A DNA stretch of 64,000 nucleotides from Chlamydoabsidia padenii (GCA_025330725.1 JAIWND010000005.1:310001-374000); one strand, 5' to 3'; shown: positions 46,277 through 58,794, counted from the first letter of the stretch. Notes: generated by a model from the letters alone, not told the origin. Numbers and translations are program-made.

Positions 46277-48295
46277 ATGCTTTATTGTTTATTGTCTCTC
46301 TTGGCTTGTTGGTTACTGGTTATCTTTGGTGTCCACTGTGCACACACTCGTCATTATGAGTTCAACCTCACAATGAATACTCTCAACCCTGATTGCTCTC
46401 CTTACACCTCCAAGTCCGCTCTTCTTATCAATGGTCAAATACCCGGTCCGACCCTCACGGCTTCCAAAGGTGATCGTATCTTGGTGCACTTTCGAAATCA
46501 ACTCCCTATAACTAGCCAATCCAACAGCAATTTCACACGATATGGCGAAGGTCTGGATTCTAACTCGGCTACTCTACACTTTCATGGTGTCCATCAAACT
46601 GGCACTCCTCACTCGGATGGTGTTCCTTATTTGACTCAAGATCCTGTTAAACCTGGTGGTGGTCGGTATCTGTACGATTTCCGAGTGGGTGACCAATCTG
46701 GGACTTACTTTTATCATGCTCATGTTGGCCTACAAGATTTTTACGGTGCTTTTATTGTCTATGAATCGGATGACGCAGACCCTAGATATAAACGGAAACA
46801 ACAACAACGGCTCTCACTTGGATTTGGTAACAAGACGATCTCTTTTGACGACGAACGCACACTTATACTCAGCGAATGGCATCATCGTGATCGGTCTGAT
46901 TTGGAAAGCTTTATCATTGGACCCAATTATACTCATATCCCTGACTCTGACAGTTTACTCATCAATGGTAAAGCTGTATTCAACAACAACAAATCTCATA
47001 CATCTGATTCATGCTCAGGCTATCATGTCATTTCCGTGGAAGCCAACAATACTTATCGACTACGAATTATTGGCGCCACTAATCATCGAATTCTTGGATT
47101 TGTCATTGCTCATCATCAGTTGACAATCATTGAAGTGGATGGCTACCTTGTTGAACCCTATGAAACGGATTACCTAGAGGTGGCACCTGGTCAACGATTC
47201 TCGGTATTATTAACGACGAATCAGCCGGATATTGACTATCGAATTGGCACCACACGACGGTTTGTAACAAATAAGACCGTTTCGGACTCACTACACGCAA
47301 GCGATGGATGGGCGGTATTACACTATCAGAACAATAAAACCACGAGCAGCAGCAATCATCAACCACCATCATTTTATACACTACCACAGGATCGACCTAC
47401 TTTTCCAGTCACTGATACACCACAATGGATTTGGGACAAGCTAAAGCCACTCAACGATAAACACATCACAATATTGCAGAGACCACCTTCACGGACAATC
47501 TTGCTGGATACAACGAATAAAAGGGAATTACGAGGTGGGGAATGGGTTCAGCGGTTTTACACTAACAATATCACCTTTGAACCACCCAAATCCACACTTT
47601 TGCGACAGATTCTTGATGGCACAAGAACACCAACTCGATATACACCAGCTCAACTTATGGAAAACAGCACCCACAGAGGATACGATCCTGATCTTGGCAC
47701 TTATCCTTTGGCGTCCATGGAAATCGTCGACTTTGTGATTCAAAATACTTATACGCCTGGTAAACCGTGTCATCAGCACCCCTGGCACAGTCATGGTCAT
47801 AGTCATTGGTTGATTGCTTACGGTTCAGGGACTTATGATGAAACACAACATGGTCATATACGGAATGTGCCTACACCTATTCTAAGGGACACCACCACTG
47901 TTTACCCGGCGATATCTCTCGATCAACAAGACAACATGACAAAGGGATTGGATGGTGGAACTAGTGGGTGTGGTTGGTCGAAAATTAGAATTATTGCGGT
48001 AAAAACAAACAACATTAAATTATCAGTATCGGTATTGACTTTTTTTTTTTTTCTTCTTCCCTTTGATCATAGGATAATCCTGGTGTTTGGGCGGTAAGTT
48101 ATTTGGTAACACTCTGTTGGTATGAAATGTCCTGAATAACTCTTTCTTCTTGTTCTTTTTTCTTAATTATAGCTCCATTGTCATATTACTCCCCATATGC
48201 TACAAGGGATGATGGTGGTATTGGAAGAAAGTGCAGATCTCATTCGGTCTCACAGTCATTTGGTTAAATTAGCACATCGATCTCCTTTACTTTAG
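46277..48295 (+). CDS. Secreted multicopper oxidase (ascorbate oxidase/laccase-like)
   Basis: Three exons join to 621 residues: 46277-47998, 48073-48093 (21 nt) and 48173-48295. Signal peptide (LLSLLACWLLVIFGVHCAH). All four copper-ligand clusters are present: LHFHGVHQ (HxH), FYHAHVGLQ (HxH), HQHPWHSHGHSHW (HPxHxHGH) and, split over the microexon, NPGVWA-LHCHITPHMLQGMM, i.e. HCHxxxH....M with a Met axial ligand for type 1 copper. Many N-glycosylation sequons. The start NGQIPGPTLTASKGDRILVH is typical of the fungal ascorbate-oxidase clade rather than Fet3 ferroxidases, and no C-terminal membrane anchor is present. Substrate not determinable. Confidence 0.9.
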
Positions 48296-48730
48296 AATCC
48301 CTTATTTGTTGACATGTGTATAATAAAATTCATCATATACCACTTTAACTTTATCAACAATGGGTACACAATGCGTGTCATCTTTTTGGAAATAAATCAT
48401 CTGATGATTATCGGTGTCAAAGAGCTGGGCGGCGATTCAAAATTTAAGAATTTTGCATGAATGTTTGTGTCAATTACTCCAACAATCATTTAAGACAAAG
48501 TAAATGAGATAATTTAACAAATTTGATTTATTTCGGATGAAGGTACATGTATAGTGTGCGTAACATAACTAAAACTGGGGGAGGTGGGATTAGTACAATA
48601 AAAAAAAAAGGATGTATTCACTATAAACTAAAAAATGAGGCTATGATATGATAAGTGTGTGTGTGTGTGTGTGTTTGTAAAAAGGGGGAATAGAATACAA
48701 TGAAGAGCTATATGATAATGATGATAGTAA
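48296..48730. other. Convergent intergenic region
   Basis: Contains AATAAA signals (48324) and a GT dinucleotide run at about 48656-48674; no gene seen. Confidence 0.6.
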
Positions 48731-50973
48731 TTAAAGTTTAACACTACGAGATACGTTGGACTTGATACCCGTAGATTCACCACCATAAGTACCAGCCAAT
48801 GGTTTGACCACCTGTCGCACAGAAGACAACTTCTTCATCTTTTGTTCGTATTGGTGTCGTTTCTTGACACGGCCATTTCGGTTTTCCTTCTTGCGATGTG
48901 GCGTCAAACCCTTGTTCTTGAGTATTTGGTATGAAGCCAATCGTTTGTGTCCATCGTCCACTTGGTAGTTACTGTCCATCACAGGAGCCCGGGTAGCATC
49001 GTAAGCCGCTTGTTTCATTGCCTTCCTTGATGCATTAGATTTAGCCGCCTTGGAATAGTCATCTTGATCATTATCATCATCACTGAGAGCATCACGAGTA
49101 TCTTGTTCATCCCAGTCTTGATTATCCAGATCGGCAGATTTATCTTGAGGTTGAGCCACACCCTTCTTTTGTCGTTGGTTTCGTTCCTTGTATGGCAAGT
49201 CAGAATCACCTTGGTATTTGGATTGTTGTCTGGCTTGTTTCTATGTGCATAAAAAAAAAAATATCATATGAGTATAAAAATCACCAATTAGTAAACTTGG
49301 AGAATGACTTACCGTTTCAATCTTGGCCACATAGTCGCGAATGGATCGTTTCTTGGCAATCTTGTCTTCCATGTCTACTTCTTCCATCATATCCAAGTCA
49401 CCAAAGTCGTTATCAGGCATAACACGTTTCCGTTTGTTGGCTTGTTTCTTGAGACTCTTGAATTCTTGTTCGATAGCATCCGCATTTTGGTCGTCACCTT
49501 CGTCGCTTTCCACAAAGTCGCTGTTGGCACTGTAAAAGTCAGAACCTTCCTCTTCTTCGTCGCTTTGTTGATCCAATGATACAGATCGTGCTGATTTTTT
49601 GCTGCTTGTTTTCTTGACTTTGTTGAAAGTGGTGGTGTTGGTGTTGATTGGATCACTGATGTGTTCGATGAAGTGTTGAAGTTGGGGTTGAAGTTTAGTT
49701 TCCAGCTTTTCCATCTTTTCAATCACACTGCGTAGTTCCACCAAAGCACCAATGACAGGATGGTCACGGATATTACTGGTTCCAGCCGCTTTTAAAGCCA
49801 AGTAGAAGGATATGTTGGTCAAATAGTTCATCAAAAGTTCTAGAGAAAAAAACAAAGGTCAACCCAATCATGACAATAAATAAAAAAAGAGTTGGTTATT
49901 CAAAGTAACAAATCAAGGGTTAAATGGTGATGATTATGTTTACTTACGGTATTGGAAGACAATAAACTTGGCAGCTTCGTGATCTTTTTTTCCATTCTTG
50001 TTAATATCACCAATCAAAGATTTCAAATTGGTCATCGTTTCAGTCTTGTCCTTGAATTCATTTAACAGGTCGAGTAATTCCGGCGATTCGTTTTGGAGGA
50101 TCTTGATTTTTTCAGCCACTGGAAGGTTCTTGCGTCTGGCTGCTACTGAAGTGGCCATACTATATCAAAACAAGATTGAATCAGTATTCAACCCATTGGC
50201 CTGGATCACTTTTTATATGTACTTATATATACTTACTCGAATGAGATATCATCCAAATCCTTGGTCACGCTTTCCACTAATTGTCGATCGGCTTCCTTGT
50301 TTGCTTCGGCACCAATTCCCCAACCAGAAAGTGTATCATCCATAAAATCCGTTTCATCCATATCAGCCAGACGTTGTTTTTGAATCTTGAGTGCTTCTTC
50401 TTCTTCTTCACGCATTTCGTCTAAATCAGATCCTTCGTCGGCATTATAATAAGCTTTCTTTGATGTCCCCCAAGTGGTCGCTAGTAAATAACAAAATGAA
50501 GCATGTTAGTATAGTCAGAATAAAAGAGGGTGATCAGGGTTTCAAGCATTACATACCTTCAGCTGGTTCTTCTTGTTCTTCTTCTTCTTCTTCTTCGGAA
50601 GAGGATGAATCAGGTTGATCGTCAAGGCCATTCAAACCATAGATTTCGTGTTCGCTGAGTTCCTCTATATCGTAAATTAGAAGCAAAAGATAAGAATGGT
50701 TAGTGAGAGTTTGGTACAATTAGAGTTTTCCTTACCTTGATCGGATTCTTGACCTTCCAATAGGATATTGCCTCTGGATTTGTGGACTATAGATTAAAAA
50801 GATGAATTAATATAAAGTCGATTCAGGAGTGTTTGATCAAACGTTACGTTACATTCGTCTTCGGAATCATGTTCAATATCGTCCCAAGTGTTGATAGCGT
50901 TTATCTTTCCATCATCAATAGTATTGTTTTTCGTAGATCCTTTGCGGAATACAGTCGACTTCTTTTTGCCCAT
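48731..50973 (-). CDS. SAS10: Sas10/Utp3, small-subunit processome protein
   Basis: Nucleolar U3 snoRNP-associated protein required for 18S pre-rRNA processing. Seven exons join to 590 residues: 50853-50973, 50736-50786, 50557-50664, 50237-50480, 49948-50159, 49313-49839 and 48731-49240. The N-terminus is acidic and basic (MGKKKSTVFRKGS, EEEEEEEQEEPAE). A Sas10/Utp3/C1D helical domain covers ESPELLDLLNEFKDKTETMT and ELLMNYLTNISFYLALKAAG-like segments with HPVIGALVELRSVIEKME. The extreme C-terminus is the Sas10 domain: QILKNKGLTPHRKKENRNGR, KKRHQYEQKMKKLSSVRQVV, TGIKSNVSRSVKL. The first donor is chosen so that the product reads DEFHKSRGNILL as in relatives. Confidence 0.93.
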
Positions 50974-53002
50974 GGTGCGAAGATTAATAAAGTAGTAAAA
51001 AAAAAAAAAAAAAAAAAAAGTAAAGGGAAAGGAAGAATTGGGAAACAGACAAGAAAAATGGCTTTGTGGCTTTTTTTCAATGCAAGCGGTTGGTCGGGAT
51101 ATGAAAAAATTGAACTACATGAATTTGTGGGGTTCAGCTCTTTTCTCCTTTTCTTTCCCCTCTTTTCACGACAAACAGCAACAGCATCGGCATGTTATAT
51201 TTTACAGGTAACAGAACAAGTTCTTTTATCATAAAAAGTAACTTTGTTTAATAAACTACTCATTAAATATGTATACTCTACCTATAGAAACGTACAACGA
51301 GCATTCGGTGATAGTACCTGCATCATAAACATTCTTGTCCGATGGCTCTTACGACCATTGCAACAACAAAGTACTTGGCACAAGCAAATGTAGTATACAA
51401 AGACACACGGAATCAACAACAAGGGTGGATATTAGTGTAAACCCACGACTATGGTATGAACTATGCGATACACAACCACTTACAACTTGGGCTATTGGTG
51501 GTGAAAGATTTGCGGTAGCACAAGACGACTGACAGGTATATCAAGATCGACCAAAAAAGGACGTGGGTAGCGTACTGGTGGACGGGCGACTGTACTAGTA
51601 AGAAAACGTAAGTAAAAGGATTGTAAAGAAGAAGACAATGACTTTTGTTGTGTGGAGAAAAACGAACTGGGAAGGGAGAAGGGACAAGGGATAGAAAAGA
51701 AGAGAAGAGAAGAGAAGGGAAAAAGAAAGGAGGTGCTGGAAGAAAAAAAAAAGTGAAGGGGTAGTAGAATGTGTTGGGGAGTGAAAATGGGGGGAAGGGG
51801 TTGAAAAACACAAGACAAAAAGAAATGGGAGATGTCAAAAGTAACTAATCAATTATACTGACTTGCTTTATTTGTTCTATCTTAGTATACAGCCGATAAA
51901 AATCACTATCAGGGACTCAATAGATCAAACAAGATGGGATAATTTTGTGCTGGGGCTCATGACTGTAGGTATATAAAAAAAAAAAAAAAAGGAAATAGGA
52001 ATAGGAGGAATTGAACAACAGGATATTTGATTATGCTAACTGACCGTGTCTTTCTATATCATCTTTACATGACAACAACAAGACTATGATACTAATATGA
52101 CAATAACGATGTATGGTTTGATTGGACAAGGCCAGTAGACCCTATGATTAATGATGATCAAGTCTCACTACATATATAATGTACAATAGGTGTTTTGGCA
52201 AGCCGAAGCTCATGCAAGATGAACCGACGATATGTGATGCCAACAAATCTGGAAGTACTGTCTGTGTGTACTCTCGGAATGAACTCCTCTCTCTCTCTCT
52301 CTCTCTTTCTCTCTCTTCTGTCCCTTGTATGTGTCTAACCTTTAAAAAGGCATTCTCTTATTAATCCCTTTACTTCCCCTTTTGATTAACCTCACTCCTT
52401 TGACTGAACTCTTTATTCATGTATATACACTCACATACTCTATTTATCTTCATTCTCCCCCTTCCATGAAGTACTCTTCCCCTTCTTCTTCTTCTTCTTT
52501 TTTATATACATTATTTTAAATAAAGATCTCCCTTAGTATTCTTATTACCATGGATAACAAACAATCTCTCCTATATTATTTATGCAAAGCGGGCTTTGAA
52601 TAAACTTTTTTTTCATATGTGTGTCTTCTTTCGGCTCTGTCCGTAAGTTTTTGTTGACGAAACTGGTCTTGTTTAAATGAACAAGTCAAGGGGGGGTTGT
52701 TATTGGGTACAAAGATGTATGCAAGGAGGTGAAAGTTTATTCTTGACAGCTCACCCAATCACATTCTTTCTATTCAAATAAGCATTTTCTTTCATTTCAA
52801 AAAGACAACAGAGTGTATGAATGCGATATTTTCATCGGGGACCTTGTGAAGAGGAGGTGGTATTCCAGGAAAGGAAAGGATGGTTCTTCTTCCATTTCAT
52901 ATAAATAGACTCTTTATTTTTTGTCAAGTTGACAAGATATCATCACCTTCTTCTCTTTTGAACTTGATTACTTTCTACTTTTATCATTTAATAATATACA
53001 TC
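50974..53002. other. Region without a clear gene
   Basis: Contains a 19-21 base A run (51000), purine-rich DNA (51690-51800) and a CT microsatellite (about 52280-52315). Splice-like sites occur (for example donors at 51209, 51537; acceptors near 51970 and 52189) and short open frames between them, but none join into a recognisable protein. A non-coding or decayed transcript is possible. A GTCGGGATATGAA variant of the promoter element lies about 118 bp upstream of Sas10. Confidence 0.5.
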
Positions 53003-53761
53003 ATGCATTTCTCTTCGGCTTTGATTCTTCCCCCCATTTCGGACCTGATTTCCCCATCCAATCGGGGTTCAAATTCCACAATGCAAAATTCCCATGATAC
53101 TTACTCTGCTGATCATACGAATTACTCGACTCTACCTATCAAAAACTTTAATACTCATGCAGATCACCATTACCATCATCGGGAAAAACCCAGCCATGCC
53201 AGCAAAATCGGCAACTATTATCCTCCTTTGAAGGCCAAGCGTAAACGAGCCTCTCCTTCCCAATTGTCGGTGTTGAATCGGGTCTTTAATCAAACCTACT
53301 TTCCATCCACTGAACTAAGAATCGAATTGGGAAAACATTTGGGTATGAGTCCTCGCACTGTACAGATCTGGTTCCAAAATAAACGCCAATCCCTAAGATC
53401 GAGAACTCGACAATTTTCTTTTTCCTCAGCTGAAGATCCCGAAGAAGAAGAAAACTATTCTCAAGGGTACCCATTTGATTTGGCAAATTACCCTTCTTCT
53501 CCTCCTTGGACACCTACATCAGGCTCTGGACCTTATGGGAATGATACCGAATACCCTTTTATTCTTCCCCCACCTTCTTCTTCACCGTCGGGTTCTACTT
53601 CACCAGTATCCATGTCGTCTTCGCCTGTGATGATGCATCATGATCATCATCACCATAAAATCAACTTACCTCCATTAAGGTTACATAAAAGTCACTTTTA
53701 TTCAAGTCCTGTATCACCGACATACCCAAGTCCGATCTCCATTGATTCCATTTTGCAGTAA
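53003..53761 (+). CDS. Homeodomain transcription factor
   Basis: Single-exon nuclear protein of 252 residues from ATG 53003 (MHFSSALILPPISDLI); the frame is open a further 41 codons upstream, but that part looks like 5' UTR. The homeodomain covers about residues 75-133: KRKRASPSQLSVLNRVFNQT, then YFPSTELRIELGKHLGM and recognition helix VQIWFQNKRQSLRSR with W48, F49, Q50, N51 and R53. It is a typical rather than TALE homeodomain, since there is no three-residue loop insertion. The remainder is Ser/Pro/His-rich with a His cluster (HHDHHHHK). A short ISIDSILQ C-terminus mirrors the N-terminal LILPPISDLI pattern seen in fungal regulators. Targets unknown. Confidence 0.9.
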   Translation: MHFSSALILPPISDLISPSNRGSNSTMQNSHDTYSADHTNYSTLPIKNFNTHADHHYHHREKPSHASKIGNYYPPLKAKRKRASPSQLSVLNRVFNQTYFPSTELRIELGKHLGMSPRTVQIWFQNKRQSLRSRTRQFSFSSAEDPEEEENYSQGYPFDLANYPSSPPWTPTSGSGPYGNDTEYPFILPPPSSSPSGSTSPVSMSSSPVMMHHDHHHHKINLPPLRLHKSHFYSSPVSPTYPSPISIDSILQ

Positions 53762-55618
53762 ATACATTTTTCATCTCCGATTTTCTTTCTTGTATTTCAA
53801 ACACCTCCCACTTTCATTTTTAATTATTAGTATTCCCCTTCCCTCTTATGTTATTTTAGATTAGTTCACAAAGTATGTATGCATCTTTTTCTTTGATTCT
53901 TTTGTGAATCTTAATTATCATCCCTATACATATATAAGCACAACACCAGATTGATTTATGCTTCGTTCACTCATTTCCTTTCCCGAAAATTCTCTTATGT
54001 AGCCTTTATCACCTTTAATACCCCATAACATGTTACTCTTTATCATTTTACTAATGTATATGTCTATCTAATGATCTTTTGGATCACTCTTCCATTTTTG
54101 CAAATAAAAAGTTATCCCATTTCCAAATTTCAAATTTTACATCCCGATAAAATTTGCATGAATTATGTTCAAATTCCGCTCGGATCACTGTTTCACGGAT
54201 CTCCCCCCTATTCCCAACTGATCTTTGTTTTGATTATTTCCTTAATTGAACATCTAAAAGACAAAAATAGGGGAGTATTATGCACGAATGGTAGAGAATT
54301 TATGAATAAAAGGAACGAGTTCAGAGCAGAATATGTGCACCCCTGATTATGAATTGACCCATAACATTGGTAACCAGAAAACTGGTTTTCTTTTTGCATT
54401 GGTGACATGCGCTTTAACGCGCGAAAGGAGTAGACAGCGAAAAGGTTAACTTGCGTATTTTTTTCTTGTGTAACATTTATGGAAAAGGAGTGAGCTTGGC
54501 TAAAAAGAAGCAAAAGACCAGAATATACCAAACCTTTGGGTGTATGTTTTGTGTTTTAGAGAATATTCCTCATTCATAGAAGCCCATTTAGAAGCGTACC
54601 TCGCCTTCCCCTTAACTAGAAGAAGCCCATCTTCTTTTCCTGATCTTCATTTTTAATTACTAGTTATTGTTGTTGCTCTTTTTTTTTTAATGTTACTTAT
54701 AGTTATGATGATGGTTTATATTAATATGAATGATCGAAATGAAAATGAGATCTATGAGCTCCACCATCCATGTATCACATTTTTTGGGGGAAATGAAAGA
54801 TCGCCCAAAGAACCATGGTACCAGTTGACAGGTGCAAATGTACTCCGAAACGCCACCCCATTATGTAAAGAAAAAGGTGATCTATCCGGATCTCGTGTTT
54901 TTTTTTTTCAAGGAGGGATCCATTGAAATTGGGTAGGTTACCCAGTAGACAACCCATGCATTCAATTCAAGCTTGATGAAAAATAAACTAGCATGCTCCC
55001 ATTCCATAAAAACAATTTTTTTTTACCTATTAGTCAGGCTGCGCCCTGAAAGCGATATACTTTGTTCAAACCCCGACTGTTACCCTTGAATTACCCCTGA
55101 TGTTCAATCCACCGGCGGGGTTTGAACATCCTTTTTCCAGGTTCATGCATCGAGATTAACAACTTTTCTCGTAATTCCAAAGGGATGCCTTGATTAAGGT
55201 TGAGACAAAAGACCGTTCAATACAAGATAGAATGTTCTCCCTCTCTTTTAGCATCACTTGAAACCTTTCTTCCTCCTATTTGGTCTTCTTAATTCATCTC
55301 CTTCTAGTGTGCCTTTCTTTTGTCCCCATGCTTTTTTTTTGTTCCCTTGTGGTGAAATCACGATACTTTCTTAGATACGATTAACCACCAATAAATGATA
55401 TTCTGACCCACAAATAGGCTTGCAACATTTAATACCCGCAACTTCAAAAATCATGCATCCATAAAAACCAGTTTTTATTTGATCCATGAGAATCCCCTTC
55501 ACAAAAAGTCACCCACCAGTAAAGACGAGGTATGTTATTACACAAACTAAATCGATCTATTTTATTAATTATTCAAACAACATTTTAATTCTATTCTACA
55601 GTATCATATATAGTAAGG
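53762..55618. other. Gene-free interval
   Basis: AT-rich, several AATAAA signals and T runs. Near 55069-55123 a pair of GTTCAAACCCCG / CGGGGTTTGAAC sequences forms an imperfect inverted repeat related to the recurrent promoter element. No gene supported. Confidence 0.55.
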
Positions 55619-57089
55619 CTATTCGGGGATGTAATACCACTTTTGATCCAGTTCCGGTGTTTGCAGGTCATGATCATCTTGTACCTAATAACAATAGCCA
55701 CAGTGAGTAAACAGATGGGTTCTTTTGAGTATCGACAGTACATATGACTTACCGAAGCCATTTCTGATTTGCGTTGTGTGGTTTCCAACTTGTGAGGCGA
55801 ATCTTTGACAGTGGAATTGGTTCTATCGATAAACAAAAAAGATTAGTCTTATTTTACTTGAGCATGTCAATTCATCCTTCGTTATACTTACAGTGAGATA
55901 CCATTAGATCCATATGCATTGTCTTTATTCTTGATGAGTCGGCGCCAGGCTTCATGTGTTTCTTCTACCACTGACAATGCATAGTCCTAATGAGAATAAT
56001 CAATTAGTTGTCCCATGAATTTGTTCATGAATAATCCACCTCCTTTTAATAGACTTGCCTTGTTTTGACACGCCCCATCAAATGCAAACTTGTTATCCGG
56101 TTTTCCATCAGGGATCTTGTAAATCTTGAACCATCGTCTTGTGGCATCGATGAGTCCAGGGAAGTGTTGTTCAATATCGTTTGTATCTATAAACCATTGC
56201 AAAAAAAAAAAAAAAAAAAAGGTTGTCTAGTTGTCCATTTTGGGGTTCAATGCAAGTAAACGTTACCGTTGATTTTGTTTGTCAATGGGTCATTCACATC
56301 AATAGCCAAGACCTTCCAGTCCGTTTCACCTTCGTCCAATAAAGCCATCACACCAAGTATTTTTACCTTTTTGATTTCACCAGCCTGACCAACATGTTGT
56401 CCGATTTCACATACATCTACTGGATCATTATCCCCCTTTGCTCCAGTATCGGCATTCATCATTTCAGGGTCTTCCCAAGTCTACATAATAAAAAGAAAGA
56501 TCATTAATCCTAGTTGAGCACACTTCCCCACTCGTCACGTTATCGTTCATTACCTGAGGAAGAGCACCATAGTTCCATATATAGCCTTTGTAAGGGAAGC
56601 AGTTACGCACAAATCGGAGTTTACCTTTTTTGACATCTTGTTTGATAGGATTGTGTAGTTCCTTTGTACTGATCTAGACAAAAGAGATCAAGTTCAAAAC
56701 CTGTTCAGTTATTCAAAGTGTATTATCAATGGTCCCTTCTTTTTCATTACCTCTACTTTAGCGTTGGTCCACCTGGGGATTTCCACCACCATGTTAACAA
56801 TAGAATTGTCCTTTTCATCAGCATAAAGAGGAATGTCATGAAAGGGCGATACAATTTTACCCTCGTTTTCTATATATATATATATAAAAGTAAAAGTGGG
56901 GAGAGTGGGTTGGTGAGTGGGACAAGCAGAAGGATATGTTTGAATCTTACCAAAGAAGATACGATGATCAAGAGTAAAGGGTTTGCCAACAGTGAAAGAC
57001 TTGACTGCCATTGTCCTTGTTATCATCAGGTTCCATGGTTTGATAGAAGTTGCCAAAAATCGGCTTGCCGCAAAGAGAGGTGAATTCAT
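55619..57089 (-). CDS. PPA2: Inorganic pyrophosphatase, probably mitochondrial
   Basis: Family I soluble pyrophosphatase, PPi to 2 Pi. Eight exons join to 316 residues: 56951-57089, 56751-56869, 56554-56673, 56267-56480, 56059-56186, 55892-55986, 55753-55822, 55619-55684. The N-terminus [20 protein letters not shown] looks like a mitochondrial presequence. Core: [45 protein letters not shown], signature [12 protein letters not shown] with metal-binding Asp residues, DWKVLAID, and [20 protein letters not shown]. Intron 5 (55987-56058) needs a GC donor (AAG|GCAAGT) to give QNKDYALSVV, the expected family sequence. A perfect GCGGGATTTGAA lies 70 bp upstream in the same orientation. Confidence 0.94.
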
Positions 57090-57158
57090 TGTCAAAAAGA
57101 AAAAGAGGGAAGGAAAATAAAAAGTTTGGTGTTTTGAATGGGGGATAGGATCATCGAA

Positions 57159-57170
57159 TTCAAATCCCGC
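57159..57170 (-). promoter_or_regulatory. GCGGGATTTGAA element
   Basis: Perfect copy 70 bp upstream of the pyrophosphatase start (minus) and 89 bp upstream of the divergent Aven-like start (plus). Confidence 0.55.
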
Positions 57171-57258
57171 TCTCCGCTCACTATTTATCTTTTTTTTTTT
57201 TTTTTTTTTTTTTTCTTTTCTGGACACTTTTCCCTTTCTTTTCCTTCCTACTTTTATA

Positions 57259-58673
57259 ATGCGACCTGACGAACATAAATCGAAGGAATCACGACGTTAC
57301 CAGCAAAAGAAAAAGAAAGAAGGTGATACAACAGCAGCAGAAATAGCAGAAGCAAGACGACGACGAAACAAGGCCAATGATAAAGGAACCAGTGTGGCTG
57401 CCATCCGACGACGTAACGGCGAACTACCATCAGTCAACACAGCCTCGACTACAGTCAGTCTACCTCCTACCAGTAAAACTTCTCAATTCTCAAGGAGGAA
57501 AATTGTTAGTAATCAAGATAGATACAAAGAACGGTCTTTACAAGGCAAGTAAAAGCCAATAACGAACAATATGTGAAACTGTCACAACTAACCATCTTGT
57601 CCTGTTTATTTAACATAGATGATATTGATCAGGACGCAGAGCTAGGTATCGATCGTGAAACAACTGACTTGTTAGCAATGTTGGATGATGCTGAAGGTCA
57701 TTTAACAGGCGGATCTACATACTTCAAATTTAAAGAAGAACAAGAACTGTCCATAACTGACCGCGACGAAGTATGTATTACAAGAAAGGGAATAGGAAAT
57801 AATGGTTAATGCTTAACCCAATTTTTTTTTGATAAAGATGTACCAAACTTTGCTTCAGGTTGACTTTGATGCCTTGGAAAAGAATTTCCAACAAACAGAA
57901 ACCAGGATATTGCTCGGATTATCTACTGATGACATGGACGCAGTAAGTAGACATAAACAACTTGCTAAAGTATAACTACATGTATGATTTACCTTCTTCG
58001 CTCCCTTTGTTTTCTAGATTGATTATGCATTTGAACAAGATTACATTGGTCTGGACAAACCCTTGATACCTGCTACGAATAAGACATCTCAAGGTGTGGT
58101 TATGCTCAAATCATCTAAACCATCCATGATCCAACAACAGCTAAAGGAAGATGGGTTATACCTTCGGAACGATCGTCTTGATAAACGAACTATACCTTTG
58201 AAATCTTCTAATCTAGACAAACAAAATACCGCGGACTTGGACTCGAAGGGTATAATGATCAACCGGAGTATTTGATGCATAGTGGAATTAACATACTTTT
58301 TCTTTTATAGTGGGTGACAGCGAGAGAGAACTAGACTTGCTATTGGGCTTGGGTACATCCATCAAAGGCTCTCAACAAGGTAGGATCTTTTTAATAAGGA
58401 TACATACTGATACTAACTTGATGTTTGAGATAGATACTAACAAGGGGGTATCAAAAGTCGACTCAACAACAAAAGTACCAAAACCAGGTATACCGAAGCT
58501 AAAAGGTAGATAAACAAATAATCAAAACAAAATCCTAATCTAACATGTTTCTCTCTCTCTCTCTCTCTCTCTTCTTAGTACCTGGATCATCATCCCCTCA
58601 AACAGAACGATCAAATACTGGAACAACGAAATCTGTCGACGATCAGGCTTGGTTGGATGACCTTCTCGGATAA
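57259..58673 (+). CDS. Aven-like protein
   Basis: Seven exons join to 336 residues: 57259-57544, 57619-57770, 57838-57942, 58018-58249, 58311-58379, 58434-58505, 58579-58673. The family is suggested by the order of short motifs shared with animal Aven (apoptosis and ATM-activation regulator): a basic Arg-rich N-terminus, [59 protein letters not shown], and the C-terminal [11 protein letters not shown], equivalent to EELEDWLDSM. It is otherwise charged and probably disordered. Intron 1 (57545-57618) only closes the frame with a GC donor (CAAG|GCAAGT). Intron 5 (58380-58433) is 54 nt, in frame without stops, and has a TACTAAC branch site. Function in fungi unknown. Confidence 0.55.
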
Positions 58674-58794
58674 TGTAGCATTATAGTTTATTAGTTATAG
58701 CTAGTGATCATCTTCCATTATTATCCATGGTTTGCTTGTATTCTTTTAATAAAAGTCTGTATGTGTATTATATTCATTTCAGGGTCTTTGATCT

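Noticed and set aside
54690..54926. 78-codon plus-strand ORF in the 53.8-55.6 kb gap
   Set aside because: No splice partners, domain or promoter context; length is within chance for AT-rich DNA.
55069..55123. tRNA T-loop-like GTTCAAACCCCG
   Set aside because: No acceptor stem, D arm or anticodon arm around it; it belongs to the CGGGGTTTGAAC inverted pair related to the promoter element.
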